A DNA stretch of 11,049 nucleotides from Prevotellamassilia sp. (GTDB lineage Bacteria; Bacteroidota; Bacteroidia; Bacteroidales; Bacteroidaceae): positions 1 through 11,049 of the forward strand of contig JAHAWW010000146.1 of NCBI GenBank assembly GCA_018383375.1, in the 5' to 3' direction. The notes under the pieces were generated by a model that saw nothing but the letters and a program-made list of their open reading frames with translations, made no database searches and was not told where the DNA came from. Of the stretch, positions 1-7,945 are shown one piece after another (the stretch's first letter is position 1; every line of letters begins with the position of its first letter). The translations under genes were made by a program, and so were the position numbers.

Positions 1-360
1 AACTACAAGTTTTTTTGCGTAACGCTGTCATTCAAAGCCGTTTTTTTGTGTTTTTGCGGCGGAGAGAGGCGGAGATAAGTCCGTAACATACCAGGACTTT
101 CAGGTAGGGTATTCAAAATTGGTATTGTTTATCGTCATTATTGAGCGGCTCTGCAAGGCCTGGAGGGCTTAGAAGGCCGTGTATTATCCGTCTGATATAT
201 CACACAGCCCAAAGATATTACCCTTTATTGGTGACGATTTTCCTGCAAATCATCTCATAGAGGCCATCGCGACGGCGTTTTGCGCCAATGAGGCAAAGCG
301 TTTCAGTTGTTTTTCGTATTTTTGCAATAACATCCATTCATACCCTTACCCCTCTCACCC
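1..360. other. Gene-free region upstream of parC
   Basis: I see no convincing gene here. A GTG-started frame at 179-364 runs into the parC start, but it has no recognisable domain and is probably chance. Two T-runs lie near positions 11-17 and 41-47. On the minus strand CAAAGATA at 210-217 reads TATCTTTG, a match to the Bacteroidetes -7 consensus TAnnTTTG, but no -33 TTTG sits at a suitable distance. It could serve a divergent gene beyond the left edge; a minus-strand ATG at 29-31 stays open to the window end, but only about ten codons are visible, so nothing can be claimed for it. Confidence 0.5.
317..324 (+). promoter_or_regulatory. Candidate -7 element for parC
   Basis: TATTTTTG matches the Bacteroidetes primary sigma factor -7 consensus TAnnTTTG exactly. 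It lies 36 bases before the parC ATG, giving a short leader of roughly 30 bases. No TTTG is found at the expected distance upstream; the nearest, at 279-282, is about 34 bases away. Only half of the promoter is therefore supported. The match could also be chance in a T-rich stretch. Confidence 0.45.
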
Positions 361-3080
361 ATGAGCAACGAAAAAGATTTCGACGAAGCACCGGCCACCG
401 AGCACTCTAACTATACACCCGCCGACAGCAAAGACGAAAACGTGATGCACCAACTCTCAGGAATGTATCAGACTTGGTTTTTGGACTATGCCTCATATGT
501 TATCCTCGAGCGCGCCGTGCCCCACCTGGGCGACGGCCTCAAACCGGTGCAGCGACGCATCTTGCACACGATGAAACGCCTCGACGACGGGCGTTACTCG
601 AAGGTGGCCAACATCGTGGGACAGACTATGCAGTTTCACCCTCACGGCGACGCCTCTATCGGCGACGCACGGTGCAACTGGGACAGAAAGACCTGCTCAT
701 TGACTGCCAGGGTAACTGGGGTAACATACTGACCGGAGACTCGGCTGCCGCACCGCGATATATCGAAGCACGCCTGTCGAAATTTGCGCTCGACGTGCTT
801 TTCAACGCCAAAACCACCGAATGGAAACTCTCTTACGACGGCCGAAACAAAGAACCAGTGGCGTTGCCGGTGAAGTTCCCCCTGCTGCTGGCTCAAGGCG
901 CAGAAGGCATCGCCGTGGGCCTCTCGGCCAAAATCTTGCCACACAACTTTGGCGAACTCTGCGACGCGGCCATCGACTGCCTGAAAGGACGCGAATTCAA
1001 GCTCTTCCCCGACTTCTTGACCGGTGGCTCTATCGACGTGTCGAAATACAACGACGGCATGCGAGGCGGAATGGTGAAAGTGAGAGCCAAGATTGAAAAA
1101 CTGGACAACAAAACGCTCGTCATCCGCGAAATCCCCTACGGCAAAACCACCTCGAGCGTCATCGACAGCATACTCAAAGCCAACGACAAAGGCAAAATCA
1201 AAATACGCAAAGTCGAAGACAAAACGGCGGCTGAAGTGGAAATTATCGTACACCTCACGCCGGGCACCAGCTCAGACAAAGCCATCGACGCACTCTATGC
1301 CTTCACCGACTGCGAAGTGAGCATCTCGCCCAACTGCTGTGTCATCGAAGACAAAAAACCACAGTTCCTCACCGTCTCGGACGTGCTCAAACGAGCCGTG
1401 GACCATACCCAAGAACTGCTCAGGCAGGAATTGCTCATCCGCCGCGGCGAACTGATGGAGTCGCTGCACTTTGCCTCGCTCGAACGCATCTTTATCGAAG
1501 AGCGCATCTATAAAGACAAGCCCTTTGAACAAGCACCCAACATGGACGCCGCCTGCGAACACATCGACAACAGACTGACGCCCTATTATCCACAATTTGT
1601 GCGCGAGGTGACCAAAGAGGATATCCTCAAACTGATGGAAATCAAGATGGCACGCATCTTGAAATTCAATAAAGACAAGGCCGAAGAACTCATCGCCAAA
1701 ATGAAAGAGGAGGTGGCACGCATAGACCACGACCTGCAAAACATGGAAGAGGTGACGGCCAACTGGTTTTTGCTCATTAAAGAGAAATATGCCCACGAGC
1801 ACCCACGACGCACCGAAATCCGCTCGTTCGACACCATCGAAGCCAGCAAGGTCATCGAGGCCAACGAAAAACTCTATATCAACCGCGCCGAAGGCTTCAT
1901 CGGCACCGCACTGAAAAAAGACGAGTTTGTGGAAAACTGCTCACCGATTGACGATGTCATCATCTTCTACCGCGACGGCACCTACAAAGTGACGCGCGTG
2001 CAAGAAAAGGTGTTTGTGGGCGAAACGGAGCGCTCAAAAAAAGAGAAACGCAAAGCCGAAATCATCCACATCGCCGTGTTTAAGCGCAACGACAAACGCA
2101 CCATCTATAATGTGGTGTATCGCGACGGCAAAAACGGACCGAGCTATATCAAACGCTTCAACGTGACGTCGGTGACACACGACCGCGAATACGACCTCAC
2201 CACCGGTGAGCCGGGCAGCCGCGTGTCTTACTTCACAGCCAATCCCAACGGCGAGGCCGAAGTAATCAAAGTGACGCTCAAGCCCAACCCCAAGTTGCGC
2301 CGCATCTTCTTCGACAAAGACTTTGGCGAGATACTCGTCAAAGGCCGACAGAGTCGAGGCAACTTGCTCACCCGACTCGACGTTTACCGCGTGACGCTCA
2401 AATCACACGGCGGTTCGACACTCGGCGGACGAAAGGTGTGGTTTGACCACGACGTGCAACGCCTCAACTACGACGGCCGCGGCCAACTGCTGGGCGAGTT
2501 CCACTCTGACGACAGCATCCTTGTGGTGCTCAACAACGGCGACTTCTACACGACAAACTTCGACCTCAACAACCACTATGAGACAACGGGCATTTTGCGC
2601 GTGGAGAAATACGACGAGAGCAAAGTCTGGACGGCCGTGCTTTTCGACGCCGACCAACAGGGATTTGCCTACATCAAACGCTTTATGTTTGAACGCACCA
2701 GCCAGACACGCCACCTCAACTTCTTGGGCGAAAACGCCGACTCGCAACTCTTGCTGCTCACCGACACACCCTACGCCCGCATCAAGGTGAACTATGGCGG
2801 CGCCGACGCCGTGAGAGAACCGTTTGAGGTGGATGCCGAAAACTTCATTGCCGTCAAAGGCTTCAAGGCCAAAGGCAAACGACTCACGACGTGTAACGTG
2901 GCCGGTGTGGAAGAGCTTGAACCGCTGCGACAGCCCGAGGTGGCCGACAGCGAAACAGAGCCTGCAGACGAAGATATCGCCATCGACGATACCACACAGC
3001 CCGACAACACGACGCAGGAACCTTCACGACAAGACATACTCGACGAAATCACCGGCCAGGGACGACTCTTTGAAGACTAA
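361..3080 (+). CDS. parC: DNA topoisomerase IV subunit A (ParC), frameshifted as sequenced
   Basis: This is the breakage-reunion subunit of a type IIA topoisomerase, which pairs with ParE to decatenate and relax DNA. The first frame (361-732) encodes the N-terminus, including VPHLGDGLKPVQRRIL and the HPHGDASIGDA winged-helix motif, then stops at TGA 730-732. The second frame, from about 672 to the TAA at 3078-3080, continues the same protein with LVQLGQ-like sequence, GNWGN, and AAAPRYIEARLS with the catalytic tyrosine (codon 759-761, residue 134 when restored). Restoring one base gives 906 residues, within the usual range for Bacteroidetes ParC. The C-terminal beta-pinwheel starts near residue 505 and has a degenerate GyrA-box-like GRQSRGN at 662-668, fitting ParC better than GyrA. 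The tail is acidic and ends in DEITGQGRLFED. The residue after HPHGD, equivalent to E. coli ParC Ser80, is alanine. Identification is very confident; whether the frameshift is real is not. Confidence 0.93.
670..671 (+). other. Probable single-base deletion in parC
   Basis: The sequence reads GAC GCA C-G GTG CAA CTG GGA, where the family expects GAC GCA CTG GTG CAA CTG (DALVQL). One base inserted between 670 and 671 (T in the family-like reading) joins the two open frames without any other change. Upstream and downstream frames are both intact and conserved. The site is not a homopolymer and has no slippery heptamer, so programmed frameshifting is unlikely. A sequencing or assembly error, or a recent mutation, fits better. 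As written, the product is 123 residues and lacks the catalytic tyrosine. Confidence 0.85.
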
Positions 3081-3103
3081 TCCCGCCACCAACCATCATT
3101 GAT

Positions 3104-3634
3104 ATGAAATGTAAAGTCTGCGGAACGGAATATCCCGACAAAAAAAGCCAATGCCCACGCTGCGGCTGCCGCAAAGGTGAGACCATTCCGGCTAACCTGA
3201 AATGCAAGCGCTGCGGCACGACATTCAGTTCACGCCACAAAACATGCCCGGCCTGCGGCATCGTGGTCTCACCCACCACGGCCGAAGTGGCTTTCTTGCC
3301 GCCCTCAAACGCCAAAGCAAAAATGAAGCAGCGGCTCATTTGGGGCGCACTCTGGCTGGGACTTGTGTTGGTGTGTATTGGCGAGGCTTTTTTGGTCAAA
3401 GCCATCTACGCCCGCTCGGCACAAAACACGGCCAAAGAGCTTTGGGAGGCCAACGACCGCATCGAAGACAACCGACGCGAGCCAGACCCGATATACAAAC
3501 AACCGGTGGTTGAAGACACACCCGACAGCCTCATCAACGACCTCATCTTACACGACGGCCAAGCAGACTCCCTGAACACGAACGATGGCGAATGGGGCGA
3601 CTCGGCCACCATCGTCGAAGAAGAAATATTATAA
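3104..3634 (+). CDS. Zinc-ribbon single-pass membrane protein
   Basis: A 176-residue protein of unknown function. The N-terminal half carries two zinc ribbons, each with two CxxC knuckles: C3/C6 with C17/C20, and C34/C37 with C48/C51. A hydrophobic segment at about 78-98 (rich in L, W, V, G) is a likely transmembrane helix. After it comes an acidic, low-complexity C-terminal region (about 100-176) rich in D, E and N. By the positive-inside rule the ribbons, followed by K71, K73, K75 and R77, should be cytoplasmic and the acidic tail periplasmic. It starts 23 bases after the parC stop and is followed 26 bases later by another small membrane protein, so the three are probably co-transcribed. 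The ribbons could bind nucleic acid or protein; nothing in the sequence decides which. No signal peptide is seen. Confidence 0.85.
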   Translation: MKCKVCGTEYPDKKSQCPRCGCRKGETIPANLKCKRCGTTFSSRHKTCPACGIVVSPTTAEVAFLPPSNAKAKMKQRLIWGALWLGLVLVCIGEAFLVKAIYARSAQNTAKELWEANDRIEDNRREPDPIYKQPVVEDTPDSLINDLILHDGQADSLNTNDGEWGDSATIVEEEIL

Positions 3635-3660
3635 CACACGCATCGCTTTCTATTCAAACC

Positions 3661-3867
3661 ATGAATAACGTCGACCACAACAAGCGCCGCAAACTCCACA
3701 TCACGCTCTATGCCATCACGACCGCAATGGTCTTGGCGCTGACCTTCTTCGTTTCGCGCTGCGAGGGCATCAAAGAGGGACAAAGGGAGGCACGCCGCCA
3801 AATAGAGGCCCAAGGAAACTATACCGATGGCCCCAAAAGTCTGATTACAGAAACAAAAACAGAATGA
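3661..3867 (+). CDS. Small single-pass membrane protein, unknown function
   Basis: A 68-residue protein, started at the ATG at 3661 because the frame upstream of it (3592-3660) overlaps the previous gene's 3' end and reads as arginine-rich shadow sequence. A basic N-terminus (KRRK at 8-11) leads into one hydrophobic helix at about 13-32, followed by a charged segment with KEGQREARRQIEAQG that may be helical. The layout predicts the short N-terminus inside and the C-terminal 35 residues outside the membrane. A cysteine at about residue 34 follows the hydrophobic segment, but the context is not a clear lipobox. It lies 26 bases after the zinc-ribbon gene in the same direction. I recognise no family. 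Overall layout and spacing support a real gene. Confidence 0.65.
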   Translation: MNNVDHNKRRKLHITLYAITTAMVLALTFFVSRCEGIKEGQREARRQIEAQGNYTDGPKSLITETKTE

Positions 3868-3876
3868 CCTCAACAC

Positions 3877-3928
3877 CGCTCGGCGTCACGCTCAACCGGA
3901 TGCTTGCCGAGCGTCTACAGATTTTTTT
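3877..3928 (+). terminator. Hairpin plus T-run before cysN (terminator or attenuator)
   Basis: CGCTCGGC (3877-3884) and GCCGAGCG (3906-3913) form a perfect 8-base stem with a 21-base loop, and a run of seven T follows at 3922-3928. The eight-base gap between stem and T-run and the large loop make it weaker than a textbook intrinsic terminator. It lies between the small membrane protein gene and cysN, whose ATG is only 15 bases beyond the T-run. That leaves almost no room for a separate cysN promoter, so partial termination or attenuation is possible. Confidence 0.45.
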
Positions 3929-3943
3929 CTTTATCCCATCATT

Positions 3944-5443
3944 ATGGCAAACGACACGACTAAACGCCTCAGCATTGAGGAATATCTCGACCAAGACGAA
4001 CGCAAAGACTTGCTGCGCCTGCTCACGGCCGGCTCGGTGGACGATGGCAAAAGCACACTCATCGGCCGCCTGCTCTTCGACTCAAAAAAACTCTATGAAG
4101 ACCAACTTGCGGCGCTCGAACGCGACTCAAAGCGCGTGGGCAACGCCGGCGAACATATCGACTATGCCCTGCTTTGTGACGGATTAAAGGCTGAGCGCGA
4201 ACAGGGCATCACCATCGACGTGGCCTACCGCTACTTCTCGACCAACAAACGCAAATTTATCATCGCCGACACGCCGGGGCACGAACAATACACCCGCAAC
4301 ATGATTACGGGCGGCTCGACGGCCAACCTGGCCATTATCTTGGTCGATGCACGCACGGGGGTCATCACTCAAACACGCCGACACACCTTCTTGACGTCGC
4401 TGCTCGGCATACGTCACCTCGTGCTGGCGGTCAACAAAATGGACCTCGTGGACTATGACGAGGCGGTCTATGCCAAAATCGTGGCCGACTTCAAAGCCTT
4501 TATCCAAGCCTTCGACATACCCGACGTGCAATGCATTCCGCTCTCGGCTCTTGAGGGCGACAACGTGGTGGACCGCTCTGCACGCACACCCTGGTACAAA
4601 GGTCCGAGCCTGCTGGAATTTCTCGAGACCGTGGAAATAGGCAACGACCATAACCTTCGCGATTTCCGCTTCCCGGTTCAATATGTGTTGCGCCCCAACC
4701 TGGACTTCCGCGGCTTTTGTGGTAAGGTGGCCTCGGGCGTCGTCCGCCAGGGCGACCGCGTCATGGCGTTGCCAAGCGGCAAAACAAGCCGTGTGAAACG
4801 CATTGTCACTTATGACGGCGACCTCGACTATGCTTTTCCACCCCAATGCATCACCCTGCAGCTTGAAGACGAAATTGACATCTCACGCGGCGATATGATT
4901 GTGAAATGTCCCGACAACTACGACGGCGACTTCACTACCTTGCTGCAACACCCCGAAAAGGCCGAGCCGCAACTCCCTAAAATTGGCCGACACATCGAGG
5001 CTGCGCTGGTGTGGATGGACGAAGAACCAATGGACCGCAACAAGTCGTTTTATCTGAAACAGACCACCAACACGTCGCGCTGCCGCGTGGACCATATCAA
5101 ATATCGCATCGACGTGAATACGCTCGAGCACAGCGAGGTGGAGCGTATGGAATTGAACGAGATTGCGCGCGTGGTGATTGTCACGGCCAAAGAGTTGCTC
5201 TATGACGCCTATAAAGACAACAAGCCAACGGGTTCGTTCATTCTCATTGACCCTATCACCAACAACACCTCGGCGATGGGTATGATTATCGGCGGCGCGG
5301 AGACTGCCGACCTTTCAGGCGCCGATGCACTGCCCACACTCGACCTGCCTGCCCTGGGTATTGCGCCGGAGCACTACGACGCCATTGACCGCGCCGTGGC
5401 CTCGCTGGCCAAGCAAGGCATTGACGTCAGAGTGAAGAAATAA
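3944..5443 (+). CDS. cysN: Sulfate adenylyltransferase subunit 1 (CysN), GTPase
   Basis: CysN is the regulatory GTPase of ATP sulfurylase; with the catalytic subunit CysD it makes adenosine 5'-phosphosulfate from sulfate and ATP, using GTP hydrolysis to drive the reaction. All translation-factor G motifs are visible: G1 GSVDDGKST at 30-38, the switch I threonine in GITID at 88-92, G3 DTPGH at 109-113, G4 NKMD at 164-167 and G5 SAL at 201-203. Two EF-Tu-like beta-barrel domains follow from about 230 to 430. At 499 residues it is slightly longer than E. coli CysN (475) and has no fused APS kinase domain, so it is not a NodQ/CysNC type. CysD usually lies directly upstream, but here two small membrane protein genes and a hairpin do. 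The product may feed PAPS synthesis for sulfation or sulfate assimilation; the window does not say which. Confidence 0.95.
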   Translation: MANDTTKRLSIEEYLDQDERKDLLRLLTAGSVDDGKSTLIGRLLFDSKKLYEDQLAALERDSKRVGNAGEHIDYALLCDGLKAEREQGITIDVAYRYFSTNKRKFIIADTPGHEQYTRNMITGGSTANLAIILVDARTGVITQTRRHTFLTSLLGIRHLVLAVNKMDLVDYDEAVYAKIVADFKAFIQAFDIPDVQCIPLSALEGDNVVDRSARTPWYKGPSLLEFLETVEIGNDHNLRDFRFPVQYVLRPNLDFRGFCGKVASGVVRQGDRVMALPSGKTSRVKRIVTYDGDLDYAFPPQCITLQLEDEIDISRGDMIVKCPDNYDGDFTTLLQHPEKAEPQLPKIGRHIEAALVWMDEEPMDRNKSFYLKQTTNTSRCRVDHIKYRIDVNTLEHSEVERMELNEIARVVIVTAKELLYDAYKDNKPTGSFILIDPITNNTSAMGMIIGGAETADLSGADALPTLDLPALGIAPEHYDAIDRAVASLAKQGIDVRVKK

Positions 5444-5493
5444 TCCTGCCGCCACACCCGGCCTGCGCCGCGTGACGACATCACAAACGAACA

Positions 5494-5530
5494 CCGCCCC
5501 TTGAGCCAATGGCTCTTGGGGCGGTTCTCT
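5494..5530. terminator. GC-rich hairpin between convergent cysN and wecA
   Basis: CCGCCCC (5494-5500) pairs with GGGGCGG (5518-5524), and GAGCC (5503-5507) pairs with GGCTC (5511-5515) around an AAT loop, with a TT/TT internal mismatch between the two helices. TTCTCTAATAAATAAT follows, T-rich but not a clean T-run. It starts 50 bases after the cysN stop and lies between convergent genes, so it probably ends cysN transcription and may also act on the opposite strand, where TGTTCGTTTG follows the stem. Confidence 0.65.
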
Positions 5531-5655
5531 AATAAATAATCAATTGAGGAAAGCTTACTCTGTCTCTTCAGCAGCAGTCCAGTCCTCACTACTCCAGCCT
5601 TGACCATGATGTCGGTAGCAAAATGCCGGAGATCTGTATTGGATGGAGAGAGGTT

Positions 5656-6744
5656 TCAAGACTCAACCTTGAAATAATTGAGCAACCAAATGACGGCGGC
5701 ATAAATGAGCAGGTCGGTGAGTATCATCCACTCGCCGCGCAAACACATCTCACTGATGAAGAAATTGAGCACGATAAACATCACCTGCATACCGACCACG
5801 GCGACCAAAGCCCAACGCATAGACAGACCGGCAGCAAGAAATTTGTGGTGAATGTGGGTTTTGTCGGCATGAAACATCGACACGCCGCGATACAGACGCG
5901 ACACGGCCACACGGCCGGCATCAAAAGTGGGGAGCAACAACAACGAATAGGAGATGAGCAGGGCGTTGGGGCGATAGGGCACCACGTCGTGCATATTCAT
6001 GGCATACTTGATGCCGAGGAAAGCCAAGGCATAGCCCAATATGAGACTGCCGGTGTCGCCCATAAAAGTTTTGGTGTTGCGCTCGACCCGACCAAACAGG
6101 TTGTAGTAGAGAAAAGCCAAGACGGTGCCCATAAGCGAGGCGGCCATAAGGGCGTAGCTGAACACGCCAATGTGGATAAACTCCCAAGCAAAACCACCCA
6201 ACGCTATGAACACAATCGAACCGGCAAGTCCGTCGATGCCGTCGATGAGATTGATGGCGTTGATGACGACGACCGAGATGAACACCGTGAGCAAATAGCC
6301 TGCCCAAAGAGGCAATTCATATACGCCAAAGAGGCCATAAAGATTGTTGATGCAGACGCCGCAAAGAGGGAAAAAGAGCGAGGTGACGATTTGAACCAAG
6401 AACTTCACCTTGGCCGAAAGTCCGAGCATATCGTCAAACAGTCCTATTATATATATAAGAAAGAGGCCGGCAGAGATGAAAAACGTGGGGAGACCAAACT
6501 GTGGCAATTGTTCGCCAACGGCAAGCATCAACAAAAACGACACCACCACGCCCACAATCATGGCCGGAGCAAAAAACACACCGCCCATGCGGGGTATCTT
6601 GTTGTGATGGATTTTGCGCTCGTTGGGGATGTCGTAGATGCCGCGCTGCTGACAGAGGCGCAACAAAACGGGCATGCCGACAAAGGTGAGCAAAAGGCTC
6701 ACGAGGAAACCACTAATGAGGAATATGATGAGAGGGATAGACAT
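5656..6744 (-). CDS. wecA: Polyprenyl-phosphate sugar-1-phosphate transferase (WecA/TagO family)
   Basis: An integral membrane enzyme of 362 residues that transfers a sugar-1-phosphate (typically GlcNAc-1-P from UDP-GlcNAc) to undecaprenyl phosphate, the first step of many O-antigen, capsule and exopolysaccharide pathways. Diagnostic motifs are in order: NERKIHHNKIPRMGG near 41-55, FDD at 103-105 followed by LSAKVKF, the NAINLIDGIDGLA motif at about 162-174, FMGDTGS at 227-233, and the HADKTHIHH histidine motif at 292-300 that separates this branch from MraY. About ten hydrophobic helices are distributed along the protein, as the family requires. It is the last gene of a three-gene minus-strand operon, 55 bases after wzz, supporting a surface polysaccharide role. 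The exact sugar cannot be read from sequence. A longer antisense frame across it is a mirror artefact. Confidence 0.93.
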   Translation of the reverse strand: MSIPLIIFLISGFLVSLLLTFVGMPVLLRLCQQRGIYDIPNERKIHHNKIPRMGGVFFAPAMIVGVVVSFLLMLAVGEQLPQFGLPTFFISAGLFLIYIIGLFDDMLGLSAKVKFLVQIVTSLFFPLCGVCINNLYGLFGVYELPLWAGYLLTVFISVVVINAINLIDGIDGLAGSIVFIALGGFAWEFIHIGVFSYALMAASLMGTVLAFLYYNLFGRVERNTKTFMGDTGSLILGYALAFLGIKYAMNMHDVVPYRPNALLISYSLLLLPTFDAGRVAVSRLYRGVSMFHADKTHIHHKFLAAGLSMRWALVAVVGMQVMFIVLNFFISEMCLRGEWMILTDLLIYAAVIWLLNYFKVES

Positions 6745-6799
6745 GGTGTGTGTTTTTCATACGGTCCGGCAGGGCTGCCGACTGATGCAAGGCTATGGA

Positions 6800-7900
6800 T
6801 TATTCTTCGGGGGTGAGCGATGCCGAAGGAGCAGCGTCGGCACGCTCGGCTTGGGGATTGTGGATAATGACGGGACGCTCGGCCTTGCGGGCTTTCCACA
6901 AGAATGACAAGACGAAGCCCAGAACAATCCAAAAGAGCAGAATGAAACTACGGCGAGGCGCGTCGTGCTTGACAGGCACATAGGGTTTCTGCAAGACGGT
7001 GTAGACGGGTGTGCGTTCCAACACCTTGGCCTTGGCCATCTCCACCTGCGTGGCATATTGCGAGCGAATGTTGAAGGCCAACTGCATTTCGTTTTCCAGA
7101 TTGTCGCTTTCCACGCGATATGACTCAAGGCTGATGTCTTGGTGGGCATCGGCAAAGGCAGCATAGCGACGAGCCGACGCCTCATAGGCGGAGTCAGCGT
7201 CGGCATAGCACTTCTGGAAATGTTGCAGGTCGTTGCGTGCCTTACTGGTGCGGTAGTCGGTGATGAAGTCTTGCAGGCGCGCACTCACCGAGTCGACAAG
7301 GATGGCTGCCACAAGCGGGTCTTGGTCGATGGCAGTGATGGTGATGACGCCCGTTTTCTTGTCTACGCCACAACCTATGGCGCCGTCTATACCTTGTAGC
7401 AGCATATAGTCGGACATGGAGAGGCGTATGGTCTTGTCTGATTGTCCAGCCGGAGCGACTGCCACGCCACTGTCTTTGGGCGGGAAAAGTTTCAAGCGCA
7501 AGGCGTCCCACCACGTGCTCTTGGTGTGGCGCGTGAGATAGGTCTTATAGTCGGTCTTGACCTGACCGTCTTTGGTTTGAACTTTGATTTGGCACAGTCC
7601 CAAAAGGAAGTCGGGAGACGACTTGACGTCGGGATAGAGTTCGGGATTGATGGCGTCTTCGCTAAGTTGGTTGCCCAGGTTCATACCCAGCATAGAAGAG
7701 ATGCTACCGAGGCTACCCGAGAGCGACGGCCCGGAGTTTTCGGGTGCCAGTTTGATTTCGGCCTTATAGGTGCGGGGTATGCTGAAGCCAATGACAAGGC
7801 CAATAGCAATAAAGACTAACTGGCTAACGATGAAGAAGCGCTTGTGGTGTTTGACCACCGCCCAAGCGGCACTCAGACTGATGCGTGGTAAGGCTTGCAT
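6800..7900 (-). CDS. wzz: Wzz-type polysaccharide chain-length regulator
   Basis: A 366-residue polysaccharide co-polymerase of the inner membrane that controls the length distribution of a Wzy-polymerised glycan. The layout is that of the Wzz/FepE family: basic cytoplasmic N-terminus, first transmembrane helix at about 22-41 followed by the conserved PRTYKAE-like junction, a large periplasmic domain with a long alpha-helical, coiled-coil-prone part at about 210-295, the TPVYTVLQKPYVP segment at 297-309 (the proline motif preceding the second helix), and a second transmembrane helix at about 318-335. A short charged and then A/P-rich cytoplasmic tail ends it. There is no Wzc-like tyrosine kinase domain or C-terminal tyrosine cluster. 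It lies 45 bases after the glycosyltransferase and 55 before wecA. No Wzy polymerase or Wzx flippase is in the window, so those must lie elsewhere. Confidence 0.9.
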   Translation of the reverse strand: MQALPRISLSAAWAVVKHHKRFFIVSQLVFIAIGLVIGFSIPRTYKAEIKLAPENSGPSLSGSLGSISSMLGMNLGNQLSEDAINPELYPDVKSSPDFLLGLCQIKVQTKDGQVKTDYKTYLTRHTKSTWWDALRLKLFPPKDSGVAVAPAGQSDKTIRLSMSDYMLLQGIDGAIGCGVDKKTGVITITAIDQDPLVAAILVDSVSARLQDFITDYRTSKARNDLQHFQKCYADADSAYEASARRYAAFADAHQDISLESYRVESDNLENEMQLAFNIRSQYATQVEMAKAKVLERTPVYTVLQKPYVPVKHDAPRRSFILLFWIVLGFVLSFLWKARKAERPVIIHNPQAERADAAPSASLTPEE

Positions 7901-7945
7901 AGACAGGATTGATGAGAAGAGAGAGGCGGTAGAGCCTCACAAGAA

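Noticed and set aside
179..364. GTG-started 61-codon frame overlapping the parC start
   Set aside because: No family features, covers the likely parC promoter, and shows no sign of coding.
664..732. Programmed ribosomal frameshift in parC
   Set aside because: No slippery heptamer, no homopolymer and no obvious downstream structure at the junction; a missing base explains it more simply.
642..1253. A 203-codon minus-strand frame over parC
   Set aside because: Antisense shadow of conserved ParC sequence, with F/V/H-rich composition and no domain.
3864..4187. Plus-strand frame starting with an ATGA overlap at the end of the 68-residue gene
   Set aside because: It runs out of frame through the cysN start, reads as S/T/A/N-rich shadow sequence and ends inside the CysN G domain. 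The ATGA overlap is attractive but not supported.
4184..4846. A 220-codon minus-strand frame over cysN
   Set aside because: Antisense to the CysN GTPase domain; no recognisable features.
5623..6816. A 397-codon plus-strand open frame, longer than the gene on the other strand
   Set aside because: It is antisense to wecA; its H/Q/D/E-rich composition is the complement of hydrophobic codons, and wecA carries every family motif.
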